From PALSA-505 sp036267135 (lineage in GTDB: Bacteria; Actinomycetota; Actinomycetes; Streptosporangiales; Streptosporangiaceae): DNA of 64,000 bases. Below the pieces are notes generated by a model. The model had not been told where the DNA came from, searched no databases, and saw nothing but the letters and a program-made list of their open reading frames with translations. Location: assembly GCA_036267135.1 (NCBI GenBank), contig DATAWQ010000079.1:25183-89182 (forward strand). Reading direction: 5' to 3'. Positions 29,745 to 37,643 of this stretch are shown one piece after another; position 1 is the first letter of the stretch; each line of letters opens with the position of its first letter. A program made the position numbers and the translations under genes.

Positions 29745-30587
29745 ATGCCTGCTACCGAGTTCCTGGACCTGGCGGAGGGGAACCGCCTGGCCTACGACGT
29801 CACCGGGCCGAGCGATGCGCCGCTGGTCATCTGCACACCGGGCATGGGCGACCATCGCCAGGTCTACCGGTTCCTGGCCCCGCAGATCGTGGCCGCGGGC
29901 TACCGCGTGGCCACCATGGACCTGCGCGGCGAGGGCGAGTCCAGCGCCAATTGGGGCGACTACGCGTCGGCGGCCAGCGGCGCCGACCTGGTCGCGCTGG
30001 CCCGTCACCTCGGCGGCGGGGGGCCGGCCGTGTTCGTCAGCAACTCCTACTCGGGCGCGGCCAGCATCGTCGCCGCGGCCGACACCCCCGAGGTGGTCGC
30101 GGGGCTGGCCATGACCGGCCCATGGACCCGCAACCCGCCGGAGGCCGGCGGGATCAAGGGACTGGCCGCGAAGGCTGCGATCTTCCTGGCCGGGCGGATC
30201 ACCCCGATGTGGACCGCGTACTACAAGTCCCTGTACAAGGGGGCCAAGCCGGACGACCTGAACGGCTACGCCAAGGCGCTCGGCGCGAGCCTGCGGGAGC
30301 CGGGCAGGATGGCCGCGCTGCGCGGGATGATGGCCGGCGGCCACGCCGCCGCCGCCGCGAAGCTGGCCTCGGTCCGGTGCCCGGCCCTGATCGTGATGGG
30401 CAGCGCCGACCCGGACTTCCCCGACCCAGCCGCCGAGGCTCAGTGGATCAAGCAGCAGCTCGCCGGGAGCGGCCAGGACACCGAGGTCGTGATGCTGCCC
30501 GGCTGCGGCCACTACCCGATCGCCGAGGCCCCCGAGCCGACCGGCCAGGCCGTGCTCACCTTCCTGGCGAAGGTCCACGGTGCCTAG
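29745..30587 (+). CDS. Alpha/beta hydrolase
   Basis: A 280-residue hydrolase. The strand-turn VICTPGMGDHRQVYRFLAPQ forms the oxyanion hole, the nucleophile is in VFVSNSYSGAAS (a variant of GxSxG where the first glycine is serine), the acid is in GSADPDFP and the histidine in PGCGHYPIAEAPE. It resembles haloalkane dehalogenase/esterase-like proteins often controlled by a TetR neighbour. AAGGAGG eight bases upstream gives strong initiation. The stop lies inside the TetR gene (8-base overlap), so both are made together, with the TetR probably sensing the substrate or product. Confidence 0.88.
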   Translation: MPATEFLDLAEGNRLAYDVTGPSDAPLVICTPGMGDHRQVYRFLAPQIVAAGYRVATMDLRGEGESSANWGDYASAASGADLVALARHLGGGGPAVFVSNSYSGAASIVAAADTPEVVAGLAMTGPWTRNPPEAGGIKGLAAKAAIFLAGRITPMWTAYYKSLYKGAKPDDLNGYAKALGASLREPGRMAALRGMMAGGHAAAAAKLASVRCPALIVMGSADPDFPDPAAEAQWIKQQLAGSGQDTEVVMLPGCGHYPIAEAPEPTGQAVLTFLAKVHGA

Positions 30588-31155
30588 AGCGGGTTTGTCG
30601 GCCGCCGCGGTCACCGACATCGCCATCGCCATCATCGACGACGAGGGCGTCGAGGCGCTGACCCTGACCGCTGTGGCCAAGCGGGCCGGGGTGGCGGCGC
30701 CGTCGCTGTACAAGCATGTGCGCAGCGTGGCCGACCTGCACGACCACGTGGCGGCGCACGTAGTGGCGGAGATGCGCGAGCGGCTGGCCGCCGCGGTCAT
30801 GGGCCGCAGCCTGGACGACGCCACCCGCGCGCTGATGCGGGCCTACCGCGACTACGTGATCAGCTACCCGAACCGCTACGCCGTCTTTCCCCAGGCGCCG
30901 CCGCGCAATCCGGACCTGGCCGCGGCCGCCGACCGGCTGCTCGACGTGGCGCTGGCCCTGCTGCGCGGCTACGGGCTAGAGGGGACGCAGGCCGTCCACG
31001 CGGCCCGCTGCCTGCGGTCCGTCGCGCACGGTTTCGCCTCGCTGCAGGCGGCGGGCGCGTTCGAGCTGCCGGAGAACCTCGACATCAGCTACGACTACCT
31101 GACCGGCATGCTCACCGACGGGATCGCCAGGATCGCCGCGGACCAGGCGGCCTGA
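30580..31155 (+). CDS. TetR family transcriptional regulator
   Basis: A 191-residue repressor. The HTH is LTLTAVAKRAGVAAPSLYKHVRSVADLHDHV at residues 25-55. The C-terminal ligand domain contains YRDYVISYPNRYAVFPQAP and RCLRSVAHGFASLQAAGAF, the WHG-type TetR C-domain pattern. GTG start overlaps the hydrolase stop by eight bases. It likely binds the AGCTA operator cluster at 29704-29730 and controls both this pair and the divergent AhpD-like/DoxX genes. Confidence 0.88.
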   Translation: MPRAGLSAAAVTDIAIAIIDDEGVEALTLTAVAKRAGVAAPSLYKHVRSVADLHDHVAAHVVAEMRERLAAAVMGRSLDDATRALMRAYRDYVISYPNRYAVFPQAPPRNPDLAAAADRLLDVALALLRGYGLEGTQAVHAARCLRSVAHGFASLQAAGAFELPENLDISYDYLTGMLTDGIARIAADQAA

Positions 31156-31159
31156 TCCG

Positions 31160-31348
31160 TCAGCCGTGGACGGTCCGCCGGGGGCCGAACTCGTTGTCGT
31201 CGTTGTCGTGGCTGAACGGGCGGCCGTCCAGGTTCCAGCTCCAGGACACGGTGGGCGTGATCCGCATGTACGGGGCCGCGCCGACGGTCGCGATGCGGGC
31301 CAGCCGCTGCGACTTCATGTAGCCGGCTTCTTCCTCGGTGAAGGCCAT
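31160..31348 (-). pseudogene. F420/PPOX-type oxidoreductase, N-terminal fragment
   Basis: A 62-residue frame starts MAFTEEEAGYMKSQRLARIATVG, the signature opening of PPOX-class F420-dependent oxidoreductases, then drifts (ITPTVSWSWNLDGRPF) and stops early. Normal proteins are about 130 residues with a split-barrel fold, so the C-terminal half is missing. The ATG at 31348 is selected by GAGGAG six bases upstream (31355-31360); the ATG at 31354 has no spacing. It might still be translated. Upstream lies a triple TGGGATCACACTG repeat. Confidence 0.68.
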
Positions 31349-31386
31349 GCTCATCTCCTCGGTCGCCCCGTCCGGGATCGCCCTGT

Positions 31387-31434
31387 CTGGGATCACACTG
31401 GCTGGGATCACACTGGCTGTCTGGGATCACACTG
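31387..31434 (-). repeat. Triple TGGGATCACACTG repeat
   Basis: Three copies begin at 31388, 31403 and 31422 (spacing 15 and 19), with a degenerate fourth at 31374. They lie between the VIT1-like gene end and the PPOX fragment start, in the probable promoter region of the latter. Confidence 0.7.
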
Positions 31435-31442
31435 TAGGCGGG

Positions 31443-32192
31443 TCAGCGCACGCTGCTGCCGATCAGCGTGCCGACGCCGTAGGTGACGCCGATGGCGACC
31501 GCGCCGAGCAGGACCTGACGCAGCCCAGAACGCAGCACCGACCGGCCGGTGAGCCTGCCCACGAACATCCCGCCGGCCAGCAACGTCACCGCCGCGACGC
31601 CCAGCGCCACGGCCAGCACGTGCAGCCCGGCCAGGTAGGGCAGCAACGGCACCAGCGCCCCCAGCGAGAAGGCGAACAGCGAGGCCACGCCGGCCAGCAC
31701 CGCGGACGGCAACTCGCCCGGATCGACGCCGAGCTCTTCCCTGGTGTGTACCCGCAGCGCGGTGTGCGGATCCTTGGAGACCGCGGCGGCCATCCGGGTG
31801 GCCGTCTGCGGGTCAGCGCCGTACTCGCGGAAGTAGTCGGCCAGCTCGGCCTCCTCGGCCGCGGGGAACTGGGCCAGCATCCGGCGCTCCAGCTCCACCT
31901 CGGCCAGCACCAGATCGTTCTGGTTGGTCACCGACACGTACTCCCCCGTGCCCATCGAGAACGCGCCGGCGACCAGGGCTGCCATGCCGGTGAGCACGAT
32001 CGCGTGCGCCGACACGCCGCCACCGCCGACCCCGGCGATCAGCGAGGCGTTGGTCACCAGGCCGTCCACCGCGCCGAACACGACCGGGCGCAGCCAGCCA
32101 CCGGACACGTCCCGGTGGCGGTGCGACCATCCGGCCCGCAGCGCGGCCGCGCCGGTGGCCGAGGACGGCTCCGGGGCCTGCTCGTCGGTCAC
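31443..32192 (-). CDS. VIT1/CCC1-family membrane transporter
   Basis: A 249-residue membrane protein. The first transmembrane block PVVFGAVDGLVTNASLIAGV is the VIT1/CCC1 signature. A second segment with AGAFSMGTGEYVSVTNQNDL leads into a charged cytoplasmic region rich in glutamate and histidine (ELERRMLAQFPAAEEAELA) that in VIT1 binds metal. Three further hydrophobic segments close the protein. Relatives export or sequester Fe2+ or Mn2+. The GTG at 32192 is preferred because the frame further upstream has no family likeness; the SD is weak. It is divergent from the YnfA-like gene with 39 bases between. Confidence 0.86.
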   Translation of the reverse strand: MTDEQAPEPSSATGAAALRAGWSHRHRDVSGGWLRPVVFGAVDGLVTNASLIAGVGGGGVSAHAIVLTGMAALVAGAFSMGTGEYVSVTNQNDLVLAEVELERRMLAQFPAAEEAELADYFREYGADPQTATRMAAAVSKDPHTALRVHTREELGVDPGELPSAVLAGVASLFAFSLGALVPLLPYLAGLHVLAVALGVAAVTLLAGGMFVGRLTGRSVLRSGLRQVLLGAVAIGVTYGVGTLIGSSVR

Positions 32193-32231
32193 CTGCGCGA
32201 TTATCTCGTACCCGCGGGCCAGAATCGGTTC

Positions 32232-32564
32232 ATGGCTGCTGCCCGATCGATCGCTCTGTTCATCGCCGCCGGGCTGGCCGAGATCGGCGGCGGCTACCTG
32301 ATCTGGCGCTGGCTGCGGGAAGGAGCACCGGTGCTCATCGGGGTTCTGGGTGCGCTCATCCTGGTCGGTTACGGCATCATCCCGACCCTGCAGCGCAGCG
32401 CCGACTTCGGCCGCATCTACGCCGCCTACGGAGGCGTCTTCGTGGTCGCGTCGCTGCTGTGGGGCTGGGGCGTCGCCGGTCAGCGGCCGGATCGCTACGA
32501 CTGGGCGGGCGCGGTCGTGGTGCTGGCGGGCGTCGCGATCATCTACTTCGCGCCGCGGTCGTGA
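32232..32564 (+). CDS. YnfA/UPF0060 family membrane protein
   Basis: A 110-residue protein with four transmembrane helices. LFIAAGLAEIGGGYLIWRWLRE and AAYGGVFVVASLLWGWGV followed by RPDRYDWAGAVVVLAGVAI are the UPF0060 pattern. It resembles the small multidrug resistance fold, with a membrane glutamate in the first helix; its transport activity is not established. The start ATG is immediately at the hydrophobic first helix; SD is poor. Its 3' end precedes a triple 23 bp tandem repeat. Confidence 0.9.
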   Translation: MAAARSIALFIAAGLAEIGGGYLIWRWLREGAPVLIGVLGALILVGYGIIPTLQRSADFGRIYAAYGGVFVVASLLWGWGVAGQRPDRYDWAGAVVVLAGVAIIYFAPRS

Positions 32565-32572
32565 CCGACCGC

Positions 32573-32640
32573 AATAGCGGTGCGGAGGGCCCAGGAATAG
32601 CGGTGCGGGGGGCCCAGGAATAGCGGTGCGGGGGGCACTG
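32573..32640 (+). repeat. 23 bp x3 intergenic tandem repeat
   Basis: Three head-to-tail units starting AATAGCGGTGCGG (32573, 32596, 32619), nearly identical, fill the whole gap between the YnfA-like gene and the nitroreductase-like gene. Any promoter for the latter must lie within them. Confidence 0.92.
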
Positions 32641-32651
32641 TTGGCGCGGAC

Positions 32652-33284
32652 GTGACTGAGACTTTCGGAGAACGCGAGCAGGCACAGTTCTGGTTCGACC
32701 CGCTCTGCCCGTGGGCGTGGATCACGTCCCGGTGGATGCTCGAGGTCGAGAAGGTCCGCCCGGTGCAGACCGACTGGCGGATCATGTCCCTGGCCTACCT
32801 GAACCTCACCCAGCACGAGGGCAAGGGCCTGGCCGATGACTACCTGGAGCGGATGAAGAAGGCCTGGGGCCCGGTGCGCGTGTGCGCCGCGGCCGCCCAG
32901 GAGAAGGGCCAGGACATACTCGGCCCGATCTACACCGCGATCGGCACCAGGCTCCACGTGCAGGGCCGGCGCGAGGACCCCGCCATCCTGCCGGAGGCGC
33001 TGGCCGAGGTGGGCCTGCCCGAGTCACTGGCCGACGCGGCCACCAGCACCGAGTTCGACGACTACATCAAGGCCTCGCACCACCAGGCCTTCGACGAGGT
33101 CGGCCTCGACGTGGGTACCCCGGTCATCCGCATCCGCGGCAAGGCGCTGTTCGGGCCGGTCATCACCCCGGCGCCGAAGGGCGAGGCGGCCGGGCGGCTG
33201 TGGGACGGCTTCGTGCTGGTCACCGAGGCCGACGGCTTCTTCGAGCTCAAGCGCACCAGGGACCGCAAGCCCTCGTTCGAATAG
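32652..33284 (+). CDS. Mycothiol-dependent nitroreductase (Rv2466c-like) DsbA-fold protein
   Basis: A 210-residue thioredoxin/DsbA-fold protein. Opening AQFWFDPLCPWAWITSRWML and internal SHHQAFDEVGLDVGTPVIRI, ALFGPVITPAP and FFELKRTRDRKP match the mycobacterial Rv2466c family, which uses mycothiol or mycoredoxin to reduce nitro compounds. The mycobacterial protein has a CPWC active site; here the second cysteine is alanine (CPWA), leaving a monothiol site that would need mycothiol directly. The GTG start has no SD and only the tandem repeats upstream, so it may be leaderless. Confidence 0.87.
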   Translation: MTETFGEREQAQFWFDPLCPWAWITSRWMLEVEKVRPVQTDWRIMSLAYLNLTQHEGKGLADDYLERMKKAWGPVRVCAAAAQEKGQDILGPIYTAIGTRLHVQGRREDPAILPEALAEVGLPESLADAATSTEFDDYIKASHHQAFDEVGLDVGTPVIRIRGKALFGPVITPAPKGEAAGRLWDGFVLVTEADGFFELKRTRDRKPSFE

Positions 33285-33300
33285 CGGGGTTCGCTCCCCG
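33285..33300 (+). terminator. Weak hairpin after nitroreductase-like gene
   Basis: CGGGG-TTCGCT-CCCCG begins directly after the TAG. The stem is only five pairs; it also sits just before the convergent GNAT gene end at 33316. Confidence 0.35.
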
Positions 33301-33315
33301 GACCGGAGGCCTGGG

Positions 33316-33783
33316 TCACAGGTCGAGGGCCAGGGTGGTGTCCAGGGGGGCGAAGCCGTGGCGGCGGTAGAAGTGGATGGCGGCTTCGTTGGCGGTGTAG
33401 GCGCAGACGCGAAGCTGGGCCGCTCCCCTGGCGTGCGCCCATGTCTTGAAGCGGTCGACGAGCTGGGATCCGATGCCCTGACCCCGCCAGGGCGCCATGA
33501 CCTGCATGCTGAACAGTTCGGCCCTGGGCGCGGTCCACATGGCCGAGACGGGCAGGAAGACCCCGGTCAGGTGGCCGATGACGGCGCCGTCGTGCTCGGC
33601 CACCAGCACGAGCATGTCCGGGTTGGCCAGAGTCTCGGTCACGTGCCCGGCGGCGTGCGCCTGCGGCCACCCGGAGTTGCGGAGCGGCTCCCTGACCGCT
33701 GCGTCGACGGCGAACAGGGCGGAGTTCGAGGCCACCAGGCCGTCGATGTCGGTCGCGGTCGCCTCGCGGATAGTCACTGGCAT
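33316..33783 (-). CDS. GNAT family N-acetyltransferase
   Basis: A 155-residue GNAT protein. The acetyl-CoA pyrophosphate loop is LFSMQVMAPWRGQGIGSQLV (Q/RxxGxG/A), with LRVCAYTANEAAIHFYRRHGF as the last strand-helix-strand. The length equals a single GNAT domain. Substrate is not predictable; it is isolated between a nitroreductase-like gene and the BlaI/M56 pair. Confidence 0.88.
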   Translation of the reverse strand: MPVTIREATATDIDGLVASNSALFAVDAAVREPLRNSGWPQAHAAGHVTETLANPDMLVLVAEHDGAVIGHLTGVFLPVSAMWTAPRAELFSMQVMAPWRGQGIGSQLVDRFKTWAHARGAAQLRVCAYTANEAAIHFYRRHGFAPLDTTLALDL

Positions 33784-33966
33784 GGGGCTCAGGTTAGGCC
33801 CGGCGCCCTGCGGCGGCGCGACAGGTTATTCCCGGCACCGGCGCCGGGCGCGATGGCCGCGGCCCGGCCCGGCCCGACGCCGTTCGCTGGTGCTACACCC
33901 AGGTCCGGTGCGGCACCAGTTATTTCTCCTGCACAGCGTTAGCATGGCACGACGGGCAGATCAACA

Positions 33967-33982
33967 TCTACAGCTATGTAGA
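33967..33982. promoter_or_regulatory. BlaI-type operator
   Basis: TCTACAGCTATGTAGA is a perfect 6 bp inverted repeat around four bases, with the TACA...TGTA core known for BlaI/MecI repressors. It lies 44 bases before the BlaI-like gene start. Confidence 0.72.
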
Positions 33983-34026
33983 CATAACGACGTGGATAAC
34001 TCCCACAGACACAGGAGCGCGATCGC

Positions 34027-34422
34027 GTGCGGGAGGACGACGCCGGGCCACCGCCAGGCAGTCGGCGCGGAGCAGGCCAGCTCGAGGCGGCGGTGCTCGG
34101 GGTGCTGCACGCGGCCGGCTCGGCCCTGACCCCCGGCGAGGTCCGGGAGCGGCTGAGCGCCGGGCTGGCCTACACGACGGTGGTGACGATCATGTCCAGG
34201 CTGCACGTCAAGGGCGTGCTCACCCGGGTCAAGACCGGCCGGGCCTACGCTTACGCCCCGGTCGCCGACGAGCCGGGACTGGCCGCGCGCCGGATGCGCG
34301 GCGTGCTGGAGGCCGAGGACGACCGGGAGGCGGTGCTGGCCCGGTTCGTGTCCGGCCTCACCCCCGCCGACGAGAAGCTGCTGCGCCGGATGCTCGGCGC
34401 CAGCCCGGACGACACCGGCTGA
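34027..34422 (+). CDS. BlaI/MecI/CopY family transcriptional repressor
   Basis: A 131-residue winged-helix repressor. GQLEAAVLGVLHAAGSALTPGEVRERL followed by AYTTVVTIMSRLHVKGVLTRVKTGRAYAYAPV is the BlaI recognition domain; a short helical dimerisation tail follows. The GTG start gives a glycine/proline-rich N-terminus. BlaI proteins are removed from DNA by proteolysis through an M56 membrane peptidase, which is the next gene, 12 bases downstream. The operator at 33967-33982 predicts autoregulation of the pair; no beta-lactamase gene is adjacent. Confidence 0.92.
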   Translation: MREDDAGPPPGSRRGAGQLEAAVLGVLHAAGSALTPGEVRERLSAGLAYTTVVTIMSRLHVKGVLTRVKTGRAYAYAPVADEPGLAARRMRGVLEAEDDREAVLARFVSGLTPADEKLLRRMLGASPDDTG

Positions 34423-34434
34423 GCGGAGACCGGT

Positions 34435-35406
34435 ATGACGCTGGCCCTCGGGCTCTGCCTGACCGTTTCGCTGCTCGCCGCGCTCTCGGCCCGGTGGCTG
34501 GCCGAATGGCTGCCACCCAGGACCGCGACCTGGCTGCTGGCCGGCGGCGCGGTGGCGCTGGCCGGGACCAGCGGCGCCATGCTGGGTCTGGTGGTGCTGG
34601 CGGCCGCCGTCCGCACGTCCCGGGTCGCCGCGCTGGGCCACATGTCCCTGCCCACGATGATCAAGGACGATCCGACACCTGGGCCGGCCGGCGTCGCGGC
34701 GGGCGTGCTGCTGGCCGCCGCCGCGCTGGCCGCCGCGTGGGTGGGGTTCCGGCGGGCCCGTGCGCTGATCGCCACCCACCGCCTGGCCCGCCACCTGCCC
34801 GGCAGCGCCCAGGTCGTGGTGATCGCCGACGAGGCGGCCGACGCGTACGCCGCGCCGGGCTGGCCCGGCCGGATCGTGGTCACCTCGGGAATGATGCTGG
34901 CCCTCGGCGTGGACGAGCGCCGGGTCCTGCTGGCCCACGAACGGGCGCACGTCACCGGGCATCACTACTTGTTCACGGCGGCGGCGCGGCTGGCCGCCGC
35001 GGCCAACCCGCTGCTGCGGCCGGTGAACGCGGCCGTCCGCTACAGCATCGAGCGGTGGGCCGACGAGGAGGCGGCCGCGGCCACCGGGGACCGGTCGGTG
35101 GCGGCGCACGCGGTCGCGCGGGCGGCACTGGCCGCGGCGGCGGCCCCGGCCCAGCGGCCGTCGCCCGCGCTGGGCGTGGTGACCACCGCGGACAGGATGC
35201 GGGAGGCGGGCGCGGTGCCGCGCCGGGTGGCCGCCCTGCTGCGGCCGCCGCCGCGGGGCCGCCAGATGCTGCTGGCGGTCGCGATCGCGCTGGTCTCGGT
35301 GTGCGGGATCGCGGCCCTGGACGCCGCCCTGAACCTGCACGCTCTGATCGAGTTCGCCCAGGCCGTGCTGTCCCGGCGGGTGCCTATTCCGCGGATTCGC
35401 GTCTGA
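34435..35406 (+). CDS. M56-family (BlaR1-like) membrane metallopeptidase
   Basis: A 323-residue membrane protease. Three or four hydrophobic helices surround the zinc motif HERAH (VLLAHERAHVTGHHYLFTA), with a downstream glutamate in SIERWADEEAAAATG as third ligand candidate. The large extracellular penicillin-binding sensor of BlaR1 is absent, so the signal is sensed by the membrane part or another protein. It should cleave the BlaI-like repressor encoded just upstream. Start has GGAG seven bases before the ATG. The last helix is followed by a short basic tail. Confidence 0.9.
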   Translation: MTLALGLCLTVSLLAALSARWLAEWLPPRTATWLLAGGAVALAGTSGAMLGLVVLAAAVRTSRVAALGHMSLPTMIKDDPTPGPAGVAAGVLLAAAALAAAWVGFRRARALIATHRLARHLPGSAQVVVIADEAADAYAAPGWPGRIVVTSGMMLALGVDERRVLLAHERAHVTGHHYLFTAAARLAAAANPLLRPVNAAVRYSIERWADEEAAAATGDRSVAAHAVARAALAAAAAPAQRPSPALGVVTTADRMREAGAVPRRVAALLRPPPRGRQMLLAVAIALVSVCGIAALDAALNLHALIEFAQAVLSRRVPIPRIRV

Positions 35407-35467
35407 GCGCGCGCAGCCGCCAGAACACGAACGCGGCGATCAGCGCCACGACGAGCACCGCCGGGGC

Positions 35468-36355
35468 TTACGTTCGCGCCTGGCGCAGCAGGGTGGCGGT
35501 GTGTCCGGCCCGGTCAGCCCACCATTGGCTGATGGGGTCGGGGCGGGCGGCGTGCCTGGCGTGCCAGCGGCGGGCTTCGGATTCGAGCCAGGTGAGGGTG
35601 GCGGCCGGGTCCTGTTCGATCATGGCGCGGAGGGTGAAGCGGCGCTCGCCGATGCGATGACCCACGTTGGCCTGCCCGGCCCCCGCGGCGAGGCGGCGGC
35701 GGGTGAGGATGATGCCGCTGACTATGGGAGTGGTCAGGGCGTCCACAAGGTCGCGGAGGCTGCCCTCCGGTCCGAGCCGGGCGGGGGCGGCGCGGAGGGC
35801 CAGTGGGAGCGCTGCCGCCTGCTCCGCCTGTTCGGCCTGTTCGCTGTGCTCGCTGTGCTCGGTGGCGAGGGCGCGCTGAGCGAGCTGGGCCCAGGCGGTG
35901 AGGGGTGGCAGGTCCAGGTCGGTGATCGCGTCGAGATAGCCGGTCAGCCAGGGCCACAGGTGCTCGGCCAGCAGCGCCGCCCGGGACCTGGTCAGCGCGG
36001 CGGCGGTGGCCGGGCGCGCGGTCGCGTCGGCGGCGGCCTCACCGAGGCTGGCGTAGAGGCCGAGCAGGGCGGCCAGGTGGTCGGGCTCGGTGGGCGGGGT
36101 GATCTCCAGGGCGCGCCAGAATCCGGTGACCCGGTCGGCGCCCTCGCCGCCGAGCGCGCCGTCGGGGCCCAGGTAGATGGCGGCGTAGGGCGGGGTGTTG
36201 AGCACGAACCCCTCGGTGTGGTCGGCATCGGTGAGGGCCGGGAGGCCGAGGGCGGGGGCGACGGCCCGGGCGGCGGCGGGACTGTCGGCCACGGCACCGA
36301 GAGCACGCAGGAGTTCCCAGCGGGCAGTCGCCGGGGCTGGTGGCTGCGGGGTCAT
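35468..36355 (-). CDS. TorD-like molecular chaperone family protein
   Basis: A 295-residue helical protein resembling the TorD/DmsD/NarJ chaperone group: DHLAALLGLYASLGEAAADA, RAALLAEHLWPWLTGYLDAI and LPPLTAWAQLAQRAL. TorD-type proteins guide maturation of molybdenum-containing redox enzymes. No molybdoenzyme gene is in the window, so it is an orphan here. A middle loop carries HSEHSEQAEQAEQ from 9 bp repeats. It may pair with the upstream questin oxidase-like gene on the same strand (135-base gap), but the functional tie is unclear. Confidence 0.65.
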   Translation of the reverse strand: MTPQPPAPATARWELLRALGAVADSPAAARAVAPALGLPALTDADHTEGFVLNTPPYAAIYLGPDGALGGEGADRVTGFWRALEITPPTEPDHLAALLGLYASLGEAAADATARPATAAALTRSRAALLAEHLWPWLTGYLDAITDLDLPPLTAWAQLAQRALATEHSEHSEQAEQAEQAAALPLALRAAPARLGPEGSLRDLVDALTTPIVSGIILTRRRLAAGAGQANVGHRIGERRFTLRAMIEQDPAATLTWLESEARRWHARHAARPDPISQWWADRAGHTATLLRQART

Positions 36356-36490
36356 GGTGGGCAGGTGCCGTCCTCGGTGGGCTGCGGATCCATGGTGGTC
36401 ATCATGCCGCCAACCCGCGGGGCTGGGTGCGCGGGGCTGGGTGCGCGGGGCTGGGCAGGCGCACCCTGGCTGGCGGCCGCGGAACGGGAG

Positions 36491-37564
36491 TTACCGGCGG
36501 TCGAGCAGCTCGCTGGCGCGGGCCGCGGTGTGCAGGAAGACCGGATCGGGCGACTCGGAGTACAGCCGCAGGCAGGCCTCGGTCATCTTGAACGCGTGGA
36601 CGTCGGCGGCGGCGACAGCCCGCTCGACCACCGCCTCCGGGCTGGGCGGCCCGGCGTCGGGCAGCGGCTCCTTGACCGCATCGACGGCGTAGCCCGAGTA
36701 CAGACCGGCGGCGACCTGCCAGAGCGCGTCGTAGCTGGGCCGGGCCAGCTCGGCCGGCAGCAGGCCGAGCACGGACCGGGCCGCGACCGGGGCGGTGACG
36801 GCGTGCAGGAAGTCGATCGGCTGGGTGCGGCCGTAGACCAGGAAGATCCGGGCGAAGGTCCGGGCCAGCTCCAGCATGTCGGCAGGGACGTCGCCCGGCG
36901 GCCGCAGCGCGCTGACCGCGCTGGGGAAGCCGGGCTCAGCGGACAGAGCGGTCCGCAGCCGGGCGGTGATCAGTCCGGGCGCCACCGGCCCGGCCGCGAC
37001 GGGCAGGCCGTTCACCGCCTCGTCCAGACCCAGGCGACCGTCGGTGCGCGGCGAGCCGGGCAGTTCGAGGTAGCTGGCGGCCCAGTAGGCGAGGCCGCGG
37101 GCCAGCTCGGCCAGCCGCTCGTCGCTGGGCGCCTGGTCCAGGCTGCGGGCGGCGTGGGACGTGCGGATGATCCCGTGTGTGGCGGCGGCCGCCACACCGG
37201 GAAGCAGTCGGGGCCACCACCGGGCCAGAACCTGCCGCCAGGGCTCCTCGGCCAACTGGTCGCGCAGGTACCGCTCCCAGTCGGCGACGCGCCGCGGCTC
37301 GCCGAGCGCCTCCCGCCAGGTCTGATCGGTGATCCGGCCGGTGACACTCGGCACCCCTTCGAGCCGCTGGATGTACTGGTCGAGCCACGGTTCGATGTCG
37401 TCGGCCCGGCCGATCCTGACCAGGGCTTCGGCCGCCATCGGGCCATGGTTGGACAGTCCGCCGCTGAACTCGGGCCCGGTGGTGGCCAGCCGGCTCAGGG
37501 ACTCGTCAAGGACGTCCCCGGCAGATTGTCCAACCACGGGCCGTATCTCGCTTCGGTCAGCCAT
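36491..37564 (-). CDS. Questin oxidase family protein
   Basis: A 357-residue protein matching the questin oxidase-like (DUF4243) family: GGLSNHGPMAAEALVRIGR, WLDQYIQRLEGVP, HGIIRTSHAARSL and LVYGRTQPIDFLHAVTAP. The fungal relative opens an anthraquinone ring in a Baeyer-Villiger-like oxidation. Bacterial members may oxidise polyketide or other aromatic compounds, but have no established substrate. The start at 37564 has AAGGTGG about six bases upstream. It is divergent from a small ArsR regulator across an 79-base AT-rich region with CTATATA repeats. Confidence 0.82.
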   Translation of the reverse strand: MADRSEIRPVVGQSAGDVLDESLSRLATTGPEFSGGLSNHGPMAAEALVRIGRADDIEPWLDQYIQRLEGVPSVTGRITDQTWREALGEPRRVADWERYLRDQLAEEPWRQVLARWWPRLLPGVAAAATHGIIRTSHAARSLDQAPSDERLAELARGLAYWAASYLELPGSPRTDGRLGLDEAVNGLPVAAGPVAPGLITARLRTALSAEPGFPSAVSALRPPGDVPADMLELARTFARIFLVYGRTQPIDFLHAVTAPVAARSVLGLLPAELARPSYDALWQVAAGLYSGYAVDAVKEPLPDAGPPSPEAVVERAVAAADVHAFKMTEACLRLYSESPDPVFLHTAARASELLDRR

Positions 37565-37596
37565 CGTGCACCACCTTCTCGTTGATCGCCCTTACT

Positions 37597-37643
37597 CTAT
37601 ATAGAAAAGAGACTATATCAACTCGAGCCTATATACTGATGAT
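37597..37643. promoter_or_regulatory. ArsR promoter/operator region with CTATAT repeats
   Basis: CTATAT occurs at 37597, 37613 and 37628, about 15-16 bases apart, inside an unusually AT-rich stretch. TATACT at 37632-37637 is a good -10 box only six bases before the GTG at 37644, so the ArsR transcript is predicted to be leaderless. Confidence 0.6.
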
